From Lotus japonicus (Eukaryota; Streptophyta; Magnoliopsida; Fabales; Fabaceae), in assembly GCF_012489685.1 (NCBI RefSeq), contig NC_080043.1, positions 10,356,501 to 10,420,500 on the forward strand: a stretch of 64,000 bases of DNA. The letters are read 5' to 3'. How positions within the stretch are numbered: position 1 is the stretch's first letter; each line of letters opens with the position of its first letter. Both the position numbers and the translations under genes were made by a program. The notes below the pieces were generated by a model, which saw only the letters and a program-made list of their open reading frames with translations, did not search any database and was not told where the DNA came from. Of the stretch, positions 33,770 through 45,750 are shown in pieces.

Positions 33770-35535
33770 TTCCATAACAAATCTTGAAACCGATTTTTAA
33801 AGGTAATTTTAAATCTAAGAAACTTTTTCATAATAAAAACTTATAAAATCCTTAATTAAATAAAAATCTGAAAATTCAATAAAAATAACATAAAATTTAA
33901 TTTAATTAATACTCTAAAAATAAACTTTTTCTACAACTAAAATTTATTTTCATAACACATCTTGAAACCGATTTTTCAAAGGTAATTTTAAATCTGAGAA
34001 ACTTTTTCATAAAATATTAAAAGATTTGTCTTAATTATCTAAGATTTACGTAGATTAAATAAAAAACTAAAAATTCAATAAAAATACTATAAAAATTAAT
34101 TAATAAAAACTACCAAATCACAATAAAAACTTATAAAATCCTTAATTAAATAAAAATCCGAAAATTCAATAAAAATAACATAAAATTTAATTTAATTAAT
34201 ACTCTAAAAAAAAACTTTTCCTACACCTAAAATTTATTTCCATAACGAAGGTGTGAAAAAAGACTAGAAGGGGGGGTTGAATAGAGTTTTGAATATATAA
34301 AAACTTTCCCCTTAAGATTTAAAGTAAATCTTTTCGGTTTATCTGAGATAGATGGTGCAACGGATAAAGATAGAGAGAAGAGAGAAGCACACAAGTATTT
34401 TATCCTGGTTCACTTGATAAATCCCTCAAGCTAATCCAGTCCACCCGTTAAGGTGATTTCTTCCTTCTTAGAATGAAGGCAATCCACTAATCAGATAATT
34501 GTTACAACTGCACTTGAAACCTACAAGTGACTAACAATACACTGACTTAGCTCACACTAAGATTCACTCTCTTAGTCTTCTCTAGGATCCGATCAACCTT
34601 GATCTCCTAAAGGAATCACCACTAAGATACACAGATCCTAGTCTTCTTAAGGATGCTGACCTACCCGGTCCCTTAAGGAAAATCAAACAACTGTTTGAGG
34701 TTGGTGTTTACAAAGGTTTGCTTCTGAATAAGCTGAGTATAAACTAAATAAGAACAGATGAAGAAAGTGGAGGCTTGAATCTTTTCTTGTATTGCAACTC
34801 TTGGTTTCTCTCTCTCTTGAGTCTTTCTTCTCTTCTTCAGCCTTAAATAGTCCAAGGTGCAAATGATATTTCTGTTGATAAAATATGACCCTTGGAGGGC
34901 ATTTCTGGAACTTCCAGAACCTGCTGTGGCTGAACCTTGGTAGGTAGGCTTGTCAGAATAGTACACTGCTTTTGTACTTCTTGATAGTGGCATTTTCCTT
35001 TAACCATTGACTTCTGATCTGACGACGCTTCATGTTGGAACTTGTGAAGCTTGGTGATCAGAGTCAGAGGGAAGCTTGGATCCTCGGACCTTCGTAACTT
35101 CTGCTTCTAGACCTTCAGAGCTTCTGGACCTTCAGAGCTTCTGGTCTTCAGATCTTCTGATCTTCGGATCTTCAGAACTTCTGATCCTCAGATCTTCTGA
35201 TCTTCAGAACTTCTGATCCTCAGATCTTCTGATCCTCAGATCTCAGATCTTCAAAACTTCTGATCCTCAGATCTTCTGATGAATATATCTTCTGGTGTCA
35301 GAATCAGAACCTGTTTGTCAAAACACTCAAGACAAACGTTAGAGTATCATAATTGTTCATCCACAAATAAATACTTGTTATCATCAAAACATAGAGTTGT
35401 ACCACATGACCAAATCTTGATCTTACACATAACACATCTTGAAACCGATTTTTCAAAGGTAATTTTAAATCTGAGAAATTTTTTCATAAAATATTAAAAT
35501 ATTTGTCTTAATTATCTAAGATTTACCTAGATTAC
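33770..35535 (-). repeat. Inverted copies of the Helitron repeat plus a 'cttgaaaccgatttt' tandem unit
   Basis: Segments at 33830-33920 and 34080-34200 are reverse complements of parts of the 33010-33400 unit. The phrase cttgaaaccgattttt..ggtaattttaaatct recurs at about 33783, 33960 and 35441. The third copy is separated from the others by the Sirevirus solo LTR at 34246-35427, so the array existed before that insertion. Confidence 0.8.
34246..35427 (-). mobile_element. Sirevirus solo LTR in Helitron 2, perfect TSD
   Basis: On the plus strand it starts cgaaggtgtg (terminal T changed to C) and ends tgatcttaca. The 5-bp repeat cataa flanks it (34241-34245 and 35428-35432). Its length is 1182 bp with no internal region. 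A run of 'cttctgatcctcagat' repeats at 35100-35280 is an expansion of the LTR's short repeat. This LTR belongs to the same family as those at 18473-19673 and 44575-45748 but has diverged. Confidence 0.9.
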
Positions 35536-38500
35536 TCCTTACTAATACTGCATCAGCCATCTCCTCCCCTATATGTCTCTACTGTGAACCGGTTGACTTG
35601 GAGGAAAAATGAGGAAGATCACTCAAGTATGCAACTTGCTTCATGTGGTGTTGATAATTGTATAATTTGATAATTGCGTAAGTGTTTGACATAAATGTTG
35701 TTGAGTAATTAGATTATTATCCTCGTCCTCTTTTGATATATTTGTTAGAATGATTTTCATCATCCAAGTCTATTTTATTCTCTAAATCTGATTCTTATAT
35801 GCTCTTTTATTTTCTCTTTTGTAGGTCTCAAGTCGCTCAAGGTTCTCCATGCTTCTATGATGAATTATGGTTATACTATTTGAACGTGATAGCACAAATT
35901 ATGGTTCCTTTTTTTTTGTTAATTTTATGTTTCTATTAAATGTTGAGTCAATAATTTATGTATTGAAACCTTCATTGGATCAATATTTCAAGCCCTAATA
36001 AAGCTTATACTATTTGAATGTCCGATTCAACAACTAAGCTAAATCGTACCCATGACGAGTAGTATTTGATGGATTTTTGAAGAGGGTCGACTTTTGAAGC
36101 TGGAGATATTTTTTTAATCATGTGAGTCTCCTTTCTGTGAATCTACTTTATTTAATTTTATGTGAAATTTAAATTTTTATTTGATTTATATACTCTATGT
36201 TTCTCACTTGAGTTGCCTGTTATTGAGATTTTTGGATTTATATACTCTATGTTCCTCATCTATAAGTGATTTTGTAGTTTATTTTCTTATTAGGTTTGAA
36301 TTACTTCAGTGAATTTTTCATCATGTATTTTTTTTTTGAGTTGGACCCCAATTAATTGGATTCATCTTACATCTTGAGATCAGGTATTTTTAGCCATGTC
36401 CATGATACTATTGTTGCAACTGCCCTAATCTGTACTTCCCATGAACTATTCTCGCAACAATATTCTATTCTGAGAGCTTCAATTACTGTTTGTGAGTATG
36501 TAGGCAAGGTAAGTATTTATACTTATGATTTAAAGCAAATGTTTTGATTCTTTATTTGTATGTAAAGATACCAATTTTCCATGCCAACCTGAAAATATTT
36601 GAGGATGAATTATCATTGTTAGTAATGATGTAATATCAGTTTCAGATTATGCACTACATGTTACCCCGGTTCCCCACAAATGTTACTTGGTGGATCTGTC
36701 ACAACTTGACTTTCTTCACATTTCTGATTGAATGGTGATTTGTCTCTCTCCTGATTGCAGAGCATTGATTTCTTATCTCTTTTCTACAGGAAAAAAATAT
36801 GGACATTCGTTGTGACATTGTGTGACAAGTGTTCGTTATGATGGTGTTACATTTGGTCACCCAGTTTTTTTGAATCTGCTAATGAACTTTGCTCATGATG
36901 GTGATAGCCACACACTTGAGCCTTGAAGTATCGATTTTTGAGCTGAATGAAGATTTTCATGTGGCTGATGCATCTCCAAACGAAGTAAGTCCCCCTATGC
37001 TCTAACTGCCACTAAGAGAATATTTGAATCTGTCCCAAGAAGCACAGTTGGAAGTTGCAGTCCAAAAGTTTTGAAGTTTGTGAAAATGTTCATTTATATT
37101 GTTAGCAATCTATAATAAAAAATCAACTTCAACTATCATTGATAGTAATCTACCACATTAACTTGGTTGACATAGCTTTAATCGATCTAAAAACCAACTA
37201 ACCACAAGTAGGATCTCATTATGATAGGTACCTTTAAATTTTCATGGCAATTATGAAAGTTTTTCCTTAGGCAGAATTAGCTGTCCTCTAAAACATACCA
37301 ATTCAACTGGAAATATCAAAATAGTGCATCATTTCAAAAAAAATTTAACTTATTTCTATATCAGCATGTTAGAATCTCCATGCTTACCATTATTGGTTCT
37401 GTTGTATACAGGTTGTTGTGAATGAGATACATGGCAGGGAAATGTTATGAGGTTTCCTTCACACAGGATGCTCTCAAAGATTTTTAAAATTGTAGGAACA
37501 ATACTAGCAATGTATACATGCTTCCATTAGATTCCTTTGTACCAATAATCCAATAGTCGGTGCTTCCATTTTGGATTTTGTTTGAGAATGAATTTAGTTA
37601 ATTTTAAATATATGCTTATATTTGGTGCTTACTAGACAGAGATTGCCAATATAAGATGAAGCATAAATTTAGAAGGTTATAAGAACCAACAGATTTTCTA
37701 GAAAGATAAATATTTCTTAATAATTTTTTAAATGGAATTTAAATTCATAAATCAATATAAACTCTATAGTCTACATTCATTTTTGTTCAAATTACTCGGT
37801 AAAAAAAATCCCATGGGGAGTTATAGTTTTATTCAATTGTATGAATCATATGTCGTAGTTAGTTGTTGTGGAAAAAAAATTATTGGATGTATTCGATCTG
37901 AGTGTGAATATTTGATTCAAGCTTTGATTGAGGTTTAAGGTTTTGTTTTATAACAACTTTTGAGAAATGGTTTATTTGAGGCCATGCCCTGTGAAAAGTG
38001 ATATTTCTGTTTTTTCAAATATCAAACTCTAGGTTTGCTTTTGGGTGATATTTAAGCTTAACTAACCACCTTATTTCAAACTCTAGGAGGTATGGCTCAA
38101 TCTTTGAAGCATTGGGGAAAATTGGTCCGGCCAATAAGAATTTGGTGGATTCTTCACCAAAGAGGAAACTTTGCCATTTTTCAACATTGACCAATGGAGT
38201 TGCTTTTATTTTAAAGGGTCTTGAAGGTCCCCTCCTTGAGCCACCAAGAGAGGCTCTTGACAATTCAAACAAGAACTTGAAGATCAAATGCATATGTACC
38301 GTAAATTTATGACCTAAATTTATTAGTGCTAACATATTAGAGTTACGAGATGTCACGGGGAGGAACATTTTACATGAAAAATGAAAATTTGTACGAGTTA
38401 AAAAAAAATATAATTTCATTTTCCTATAACTTAAGTGTAATTTTAATAATTTAAACAATAATTATATATTTATGTATAGTTACATATCTAAACCACAAAA

Positions 38501-38770
38501 ACAACACCTTATATGTCAAGTATACATCTTCGCAAACAAAATTCAGTTATACCTCACATATGCAAAACTTAAAGATTTTGGCATATTAACTCTTGTGTTT
38601 TTCAAAATTTTTATATTAGTTAATTCAATGTATGCTTACAAAACACTAGAATTGAGTGTCTAAATTTATGCTCTTTAAATATCTGCATCTTTATTATGAT
38701 TGTTCTTACATTCTTAGTATCTTAAAATTATTATAGTTTAAAATATTGTCGATGTATCAAATACAATAGA
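35536..38770 (+). other. Helitron 2 interior, right part
   Basis: AT-rich DNA with several short exon-like stretches, for example 36395-36510 (frame with HDTIVATALICTSHELF before a gtaagt donor) and 36905-36986 (HVADASPNE before gtaagt). Helitrons commonly carry gene fragments. I could not identify a parent gene for any of these. Confidence 0.35.
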
Positions 38771-38777
38771 CAAATTT

Positions 38778-38806
38778 CCCGTGCAACGCGCGGGTAAAAA
38801 CACTAG
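38778..38806 (+). other. Helitron 2 3' hairpin and CTAG terminus
   Basis: Stem arms 38778-38784 and 38788-38794, then an A-rich spacer and CTAG at 38803-38806. It is identical in hairpin sequence to Helitron 1. Confidence 0.9.
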
Positions 38807-39420
38807 TACATACTCATATGAGTATCTATTACCATTGGAGTACATATTCAATTTCAACATGACAAAGATGAGTATGTGGGAATAGATACTCTACACTAGA
38901 CTTGAAAAGTGAGTTTATATTTATTACAAGCACTTACAATTAATAAAATATACAAATGTGATGTTGATGGTGGGATCCACTACAGAAATTTTTAAGAGTT
39001 GTTGAGTTGGAGCAAAAACTTAATAAAATGGTGTAGATGATGTGGCATTATGTGAAATTGTAAAAACTGACGTGTATATATTTTAATGAGTATGATGGAT
39101 GTAGATGTTTTAATACTTCATCACTATAAACGAGATTGGGGTGTCGTTGTGACCGAGGAGGGTGTGAGTATATCTGCATTTTATTGCAAGGGCACTTATT
39201 CTAACTCAAATTATTTGTTGTTTCATAAGTGGTGGGAAATAAGGTGAGAGAAGGGATGCAAAAGTTTAACATTTAAGATGAGAGAAGTAATTTTGGATGT
39301 CAGTTTTTAATTCGTTGTGTGTATAGATGATGTGTTAGGTGCTCACTCAAGAAATCCTGCACTTTGGTTTTTGTGAATATTGACTCCTTTGACTATATAT
39401 GTTAGAGTAAAGGTATAATG
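38807..39420. other. Spacer between Helitron 2 and the truncated Sirevirus
   Basis: AT-rich. The phrases 'gagtatctattaccattggag' and, inverted, 'gaatagatactctacac' suggest a decayed MITE near 38810-38900, but I cannot define its borders. Confidence 0.35.
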
Positions 39421-40660
39421 TGAAGGTGCGAAAACACTAGAAATAGGGGGTTTGAATAGAGTTTTTGAATCACGGGTATACTTTTTAGCTTTTTCAAAAC
39501 TCAAAGATAAAAACTAAGTGCTGAATGATAGGAAGTAAAGCACGCAAGTATTTTATCCTGGTTCACTTGAGATAAAAGCTCAAGCAAATCCAGTCCACCT
39601 GTGAAGGTGATTTCTTCCTTCTTCTGATGAAGGCAATCCACTAAAATCAATGAGTGTTACAACTGCACTTTGCAACCTGCTAAGTGACTAACAATACACT
39701 GATTTTCTCACTAGTATCCTCTTAAGAAGCTGATCTTTCGATCCTCTTAAGACTAGCTAAATACTGAATCAGCCTTGATTCAGTCCTCTCAAGATCCGAC
39801 CAACCTTGGTCTCTTTATGAGCTTTACAATGTGATGTAAAAGGTTTCGGGTTTACAATAAGTGCTTCTAACAAGCGAATAGTAAACTCAGATGTTTAAGA
39901 ACAGTGAAGAAATAATGCTAAGAGAATGGTTCGTATATGTTGAATGTTTTCAGCAAAGTTTCTTAGCTTCTTTCTTCTTTCTTCAGCCTTTATATACTCC
40001 AAGACTTGTGATGTAGCCGTTGCTAGGGTTTTATCCGTTGGAGTGGCAATTCTGTGATATCAGACTGCTAGGCTGTACACGGTAGGGGGCGGACAGACTG
40101 AGACATGTACGACGTTGTACTGTGATAGCGACCTGTCCTTTCACCAGTTGACTTGGAATCAAGGAGCTTCAGATGAACGTTGGTGAAGCTTCTGATCATC
40201 GTCAGATTGAAGCTTGGATTCTTCTGACCTTGCAACTTCTGCTTCTGAACAAGTTCATCAGAACTTCTGATCGTCAGAGTTAGAATAGCTTGGGTCTTTA
40301 GAACCAACTTCTTGCAAGTCTTCAGAACTTGAGTCTTCTGCTTCTGGACCGTTCCACTGGAACATCTGGTCTTCAGAACTTCTGACTTGAGTTATTCAGA
40401 ACTTCTTGAGAGCTTCCATCTTCAGAGCTTCTGAAGTATTTGCCACTATTCAGAACGAACATGATAGGTTAAAGAGCTCTCTTTTTAGTAACCCTTGGTT
40501 CTTCTTCTTCTGAACGGATAGGCTTGGGTCAGATTCAGAACCTGTTTGTCACATCTTAAAAAGATAAACGTTAGGGTACCACAATTGTTCATCATCACAA
40601 ACCTTAATTGTAATCATCAAAACATAGAGATGCAACCACTGATCAAACCTTGATCTTACA
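39421..40660 (-). repeat. 3' LTR of a truncated minus-strand Sirevirus
   Basis: It starts tgaaggtgcg and ends tgatcttaca (plus strand), like the solo LTRs. Unlike them it is followed directly by the complement of a polypurine tract, so it is the 3' LTR of an element whose interior lies to the right. It is 1240 bp long with many 'cttcagaacttctg' phrases. Confidence 0.88.
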
Positions 40661-40674
40661 ATCTCCCCCTTTTT
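40661..40674 (-). other. Polypurine tract
   Basis: The minus strand reads AAAAAGGGGGAGAT abutting the LTR start, identical to the tract at 57275-57288 of the complete Sirevirus. It primes plus-strand DNA synthesis. Confidence 0.9.
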
Positions 40675-41700
40675 GATGATGACAAAACAAGTATTTTGAT
40701 CAACAATTTTTTACACAATGCATGAAAGTAATTGTTGTGATTATGAAACGTTCGAGATGCGGACATGCATGATGGGCATGGATGTCTTTGATGACTAACT
40801 TTCATGACATGAGTCTTTAATCAAGCCCAGTGGATTAGATGGCCATGACCGAGTCCAGGACGAGCTATTTTGTGGTGTGCTTCAAGAGTCGTGAAGGTCC
40901 CGGTTAAGTACCAAAACAGAAGACAGTGGTGCGTTAGCAGTTGGCTAACCCCGATTGTGGACCAGGGAAGCAACAATGCATTTGTGAAGACTAGCTTCAA
41001 TCATGGAGTCATCGAAATACGACAGTGCATTAGCAGTTGGCTAACCCTTGTGTTTTGTCTCGCTTACCCGGTAGTAGAGCTGGCGTTAATGGATATATGA
41101 AATTAGTCTGCATTTTCACGGACATACAAACTAACCAAACTTAGAGCTCTCTGCTAGTTCCTGATACTTGTTGAATGTTAGCTTAAGGAATGATATATTT
41201 GATAGCATATTATACCTTACTTATTGACTTGTTAGGAGTTGGTCTTTGTTTGTTTGTTTGTTGTTTGCTATTTGGGGCGCTTAACACCTAGATCTCGAGA
41301 CTAACGCATGCAATCAGCCGGGATACGACCCTGTTAGGGGCAGTTTATCTCCCACACCTACTGTCACGGAGTTCTGAGGATGTCATATCCTCCACATCTT
41401 TTTGCACCACTAGCGGGAGATAATGTGATAGGGTCACTGAGGATGAATCCAGCCAGGATCTATCCTCCTCACTGATAGACAATTTGATCGTGGATTATGA
41501 GGACTGCGCTACGAGTTAGGGTTTTGAGTGTGAATATTAAGTCTATTGTGGATGTGAGCTGATTTCCGACTAAGGTCTGAACTTAACTTGCGGTTCTTCC
41601 TACGTGATGACTCTGCGAGAGACTATCTGAACCTTTACCATCACACACACACACATTCTACACTTATTCTCTAAGATCGAAGAGTCATGTCAAACTTAGC
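40675..41700. other. Non-Sirevirus sequence fused to the truncated element
   Basis: Similarity to the interior of the complete Sirevirus stops about 30 bases beyond the polypurine tract. The rest is moderately GC-rich, unlike its AT-rich neighbours, with no convincing ORF. The phrase gcattagcagttggctaacc occurs twice (about 40931 and 41029). It looks like part of another LTR element, but I cannot name it. Confidence 0.4.
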
Positions 41701-42280
41701 TTCTTCTTCTAGCTAATTAACTAGACTATATATGCACATGCATCACTCAAAAATGTCCAAATTGAAACAAGTTTCAAGTTCTACAAATAAGACCTCAAAC
41801 TTTTAAGAAATTAAGTTCCAATCCTCTAAAGAACAAATAATTATAATGAAATCCATAAACTTTCCAAAGTTTACATTTTCAACCCAAAACTTCTATAATT
41901 TCAAGTTTTAGTCCCAAATTTGCTATCCATGTGTTTAAAAGTTCTAGTTTTGTTTATTTCAAAATAATGTAAATGCTCAATTTTTTGAATTATGTGAAAA
42001 GTGAAATAAGTATTTTTTTTTCGAAAGAAATTATATTAATGGGAAAATGTAAAATCAATAAGAATGAAGGTTAGCAAGATTAATGAAGGTTTGAAATGCC
42101 TAGGCTGACTCCAAGGTTGATTATGTACATGTCTCAAGGATCACTATTCTTTGGTTCATATGATTTTTTTAAGAGGGTATTTGATCTCTTGAGGACAGAC
42201 AAAATTTAAATTTAACCAAAAGTGTGTCATCAGAAGTTGTAGCAGCAGCACCCCCAGGGCTTTGAATTTGATAGTAGTTC
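41700..42280. other. AT-rich spacer
   Basis: No gene or repeat border is supported here. Confidence 0.4.
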
Positions 42281-42284
42281 GCAT

Positions 42285-42412
42285 TCTTGTTAATATATTA
42301 GTGTGTGGGGGAAATGTTCAATGGTGCCACAAGCAGCAGGGAGGTCCATGAACTTTGTATATTTATCATGTATATGATAGCGTCCAGTAGCAGAGGAAAA
42401 ATTGGTTATCAT
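42285..42412 (+). repeat. Direct repeat, left copy (partner at 63855-63980)
   Basis: The run from 'taatatattagtgtgtgg' through 'caatggtgccacaagcagca', 'aggtccatgaactttgtat' and 'gcgtccagtagcagag' to 'aaaaattggtta' is found again near the right window edge with few changes. The two copies bracket the whole copia/Sirevirus nest in the same orientation. Confidence 0.88.
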
Positions 42413-42659
42413 ATTTTAGGTAAAATATTACAATTACATTAACTTTGCAATGTAAAAGCAAAGTTAAAAAAAAAAGACGGAATATCAACTTTTGACCTGA
42501 GGCAGAGGTTTATAGTACTTTTTGTATAGACTTCCACGTCCTTGATGGTTCCTTATGGGATAATTTTTTTCTCTTTTCAAATGAACGCAAGCAGTTACGT
42601 AAGCATGTAAAAAAAAAGACCTTTAAATTAATCCTCTAAATTTAATGCAAACTCAATCG

Positions 42660-43470
42660 AAACAATGAAAATTAGTAACACACAAGATGTGCGACGGAAA
42701 TGTCCTTTTCAAGTGCCCAATGTTTTTTTATTTAATTAAAACAAAAAAGAATGTAATTACTTGTTTACGTGACTTAATATAATTGGATGTCAAGTAGAAC
42801 TGTTTGACAATAACATGTATATTACAATTAAACTCGTATTTTTAATTTCAAAACAAAACTTTTAGGTTTAGCTAATATGTCAAATATATTAGAAAAATGA
42901 GTAGAATAAGTTGCTCAAAGTAGTCATGGGTTTGCGAGGGAAATGTACTTTTCAGGTGTCCAATATGATATAAAAATGAAGCCTTGATCTTCTTTTCTTT
43001 ACTTTTTTAAACACTCCTATAGGCTATAACTATAAATGCAAGTCTTGTATATATTAGAAAAATGAGAGAATATATATTAGAAAAATGAGAGAAGAAGGTA
43101 AAGGTAGTCATGGGTTTGCGAGGGGAAATGTACATTACAGGTGTCCAATGATGTAAAAGTGCAAGTCTGAAAGCTAATTATTTTATTTTGTAGCACTGAC
43201 AAGTGATATTCATGAGTTGAATCACGTGGGGGGAATTTCATATACATTAATAATCCCTTACCTTGCAAATCTTGGTCTTTTTATTTAATTATCATTATTA
43301 TTAATTCTACACTAGTTAACCAAACGTACAGTTGTCCAATTAATCATTTAAAAATGCAAGTCTTGGGTTTCTTTCCTTTATTTTTTTAACTACTCGCTAC
43401 GATTTGTACTGATTCGCATATCCATGCATTAAAATGTTCAAGTCTTGTCTTTTTAGGTAGATATACACGC
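42660..43470 (+). repeat. Degenerate tandem repeats
   Basis: Variants of 'gtagtcatgggtttgcgagg' then 'gaaatgtac.tt.caggtgtccaat' and 'tgcaagtctt' recur near 42690, 42925, 43110 and 43335, a spacing of roughly 200-235 bp. No coding function is apparent. They lie just outside the old copia element. Confidence 0.65.
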
Positions 43471-43702
43471 ATACTATTTGCTGATTATGCGGCATGATCT
43501 GATCATCTAGCTGTAATGAAATATAATTATAAGTCTTCTTAGTCTTATTTACAATCTTTACGTGATATTGTTGTTTTTTTAAAGTAAAAAAAGAATGAAT
43601 GAAAAAATTGTAGCAAAAGAGGGATGCTACGGCCCAGATACAAAGAGAAAGAGGGAAAAAAAATGAAAGAGAGATAATACTCTATGTTATTCGCCACTAT
43701 TA

Positions 43703-43897
43703 TGAATATTTGGATGCCCATCTTAGTTAGAAATCCATGGACCATGCCCACATATATACTTGTTCAACACTTCAAATCTAATAATATAAATATAAGGGAT
43801 TCTGCACCTAGTAGAGTATCTCCACCAGACGATTTCTCTATCTCTCATACATCTCTTATCATCTCTTTACATACTTGTGTACTCTTTATTCATAACA
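43703..43897 (+). repeat. 5' LTR of the old copia element
   Basis: It runs from TGAATATTTGGATG to TTATTCATAACA. The 3' end is followed by cgttatcagcacga, a primer-binding site known from several plant copia lineages that differs from the TGGTATCAGAGC type. Confidence 0.88.
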
Positions 43898-43898
43898 C

Positions 43899-43911
43899 GT
43901 TATCAGCACGA
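43899..43911 (+). other. Primer-binding-site-like sequence of the old copia element
   Basis: The sequence gttatcagcacga lies one base after the LTR end. The exact tRNA is not identified here. Confidence 0.6.
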
Positions 43912-44069
43912 TAGTCTCTTCATAATTCATAAGTGAAAGAGTAAGTACCACTTCCAGAGTAAGTACCACATCCATGTGGAAAGTTATTTTTTTTTTTCCT
44001 TCTTCTTCTTCCTTCTTCTCCTTCTTCTTCGAATCATTTTTCTATGAGTCAATAAGTACCATAGTTATA

Positions 44070-44345
44070 AATATGAATCATGAAGATTCATAGCTTTACA
44101 ATCCAGAAACACTGTAATTGAATTATTTTGAATGAATCATGAAGATTCATAGCATTACAGTCTAGAAGCACTTTAATTGATTATTTTGAATGAATCCTGA
44201 AGATTCATGATCTACGAGTCCATAAGTACTGTAGTTGATTTTTACAATACGAATCCTGAAGATTCATAACCTACGAGTCCGGAAGTACCGTAGTAAAATT
44301 AAAAAAAAAATCATAAAGATTCATATCCTGCGAGTCATTGAGACA
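44070..44345 (+). repeat. Degenerate tandem repeats of about 65 bp
   Basis: Four to five units contain 'gaatc.tgaagattcata' (itself partly palindromic), then 'tacagtc.agaagcact' or 'tacgagtcc.taagtac.gtag'. They lie in the leader of the old copia element. Confidence 0.8.
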
Positions 44346-44447
44346 TGTTCTCTTTGAGCTATGAGTCCAAAAGTACCATAGCATGAATAAACAAATAACA
44401 GTTCTATAAGAACTAGAAATTTATATTGATATTTTAAATCTCAAAAG

Positions 44448-44569
44448 TGGAAGAGATAAAGAAAGGTCATGTGATATATTGACGTGAATGAAGTATTATG
44501 GAATGTTGATCATTCTTCATTCATTCCTTGACGTGAATGGAATAATATTGAATCTTTCCACCAGAAGTG
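44448..44569 (+). repeat. Minisatellite unit left of the Sirevirus
   Basis: A unit of about 128 bp, from 'gtggaagagataaagaaagg' through two 'ttgacgtgaatg' motifs to 'ttgaatctttccac', is followed directly by a second copy once the Sirevirus is removed (58506 to about 58630). A partial third copy then follows. Confidence 0.85.
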
Positions 44570-44574
44570 GAAGA

Positions 44575-45748
44575 TGTAAGATCAAGTTTTGATCATGTAG
44601 TACAACTCTACGTTTTGATGATTACAAGTTAACGTTTTAGTATGAACAATTATGGTACTCTAACGTGTTTTCTGAGTGTGTTCATGACAGGCTCTGACCT
44701 TGATATAATCTCACACAAATCAGAAGCACTTTGCTTGAGAGTGACCCTAGCAACGCTTTCGCAATCTCTATGTTCAAACTGAACAGTAGAAAAGCTTCAG
44801 AAGATCTGAAGATAGTCAAGCTCTGATGTGGACTCAACTCACTTGAAGTTCTGAAGATCCAGACGTTCTGATAACCCAGACACTCTGAAGATCCAGAAGT
44901 TGAAAAGTGTAGTCTATGAAGTCCAGAAGCAAAATGGCTCTGAAGATCAAGTACTTCTCCTCTGAGTTCAGAATCAGAAGATACAACGGTAAGAGGATCC
45001 ATGCTTCCCTCTGACTCTGATCAACAAGCTTCACAAGTTCCAACACGAAGCATTCCTCTGATTAGAAGTCAACAAGGTTAAAGGTCACGTCACTATCCAA
45101 AGTACAAAAGCAAGTGTACTATCCTGACGACCTAACCTAACATTCTCAGCCACAACAGAAAATGGAAATCCTAGATCTGCCCTCCAACAGTAGCATTCCC
45201 ATGCAATGTTCAAACCCTAATCCTTGGAGTATATATAGAGGCTGAAGACTGAAAGATGTTGTTGAAGAAACTTATACGCGCAAGCAATATTCAAATCTTC
45301 TTAGCAATCTTTCTTCATCGAATTCATTGTGTTTACTATAAGCTTTTCAGAAGCAATCTCTTTGTAAACAATATCTTTTAAACAGTTGTTTAGTTTACCT
45401 TTAGGAGATCAAAGTTGATCGGATCCTAGAGAAGACTAAGAGAGTGAATCTTAGTGTGAGCTAAGTCAGTGTATTGTTAGTCACTTGTAGGTTTCAAGTG
45501 CAGTTCTAACAAATCTCTGATTAGTGAATTGCCTTTATTCTAAGAAGGAAGAAATCACCTTCACGGGTGGACTGGACTAGCTTGAGTGATTCATCAAGTG
45601 AACCAAGATAAAATCCTTATGTGCTTTTCTCATCTCTTATCTTAAGCACTTTACTTGTGTCTCGAAAGATTTGTTAAAATCTTAAGTGGGAAGTTTTATT
45701 CTGAAAACGCAATTCAAACCCCTCTTTCTATCGTTTTTCATACCTTCA
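44575..45748 (+). repeat. 5' LTR of the Sirevirus
   Basis: It starts TGTAAGATCAAGTTTTGATC and ends CATACCTTCA. A TATA box (tatatatag) lies at 45230-45238. It is 43 bp shorter than the 3' LTR, mostly because of one deletion after the 'gacactctgaag' phrase near 44890. The interior is rich in 'cttctgaagatccagaag' short repeats. Confidence 0.95.
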
Positions 45749-45750
45749 AT

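Larger units (their letters stand above)
32884..38806 (+). mobile_element. Non-autonomous Helitron 2
   Basis: The 3' end has the same hairpin as Helitron 1 (CCCGTGC-aac-GCGCGGG, 38778-38794) followed by TAAAAACACTAG and T. The 5' end is inferred as A|TCTACTAGACTAG at 32883/32884 from its spacing to the gacgtgtcgtt motif, which lies 27 bases in. It shares the tandem repeat unit at 33010-33400 with Helitron 1. No Rep/helicase frame is seen. It contains a Sirevirus solo LTR and several exon-like pieces with splice-site-like borders (for example 36380-36510 and 36790-36985) whose parents I cannot name. Confidence 0.75.

Noticed and set aside
38810..38900. MITE with 'gtatctattaccattgg' arms
   Set aside because: The inverted arms are short and imperfect, and no TSD could be placed.
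32884..39420. The missing right end of the CACTA element
   Set aside because: No TTTTCTGGTAGTG terminus or inverted subterminal repeats were found to the right in the window.
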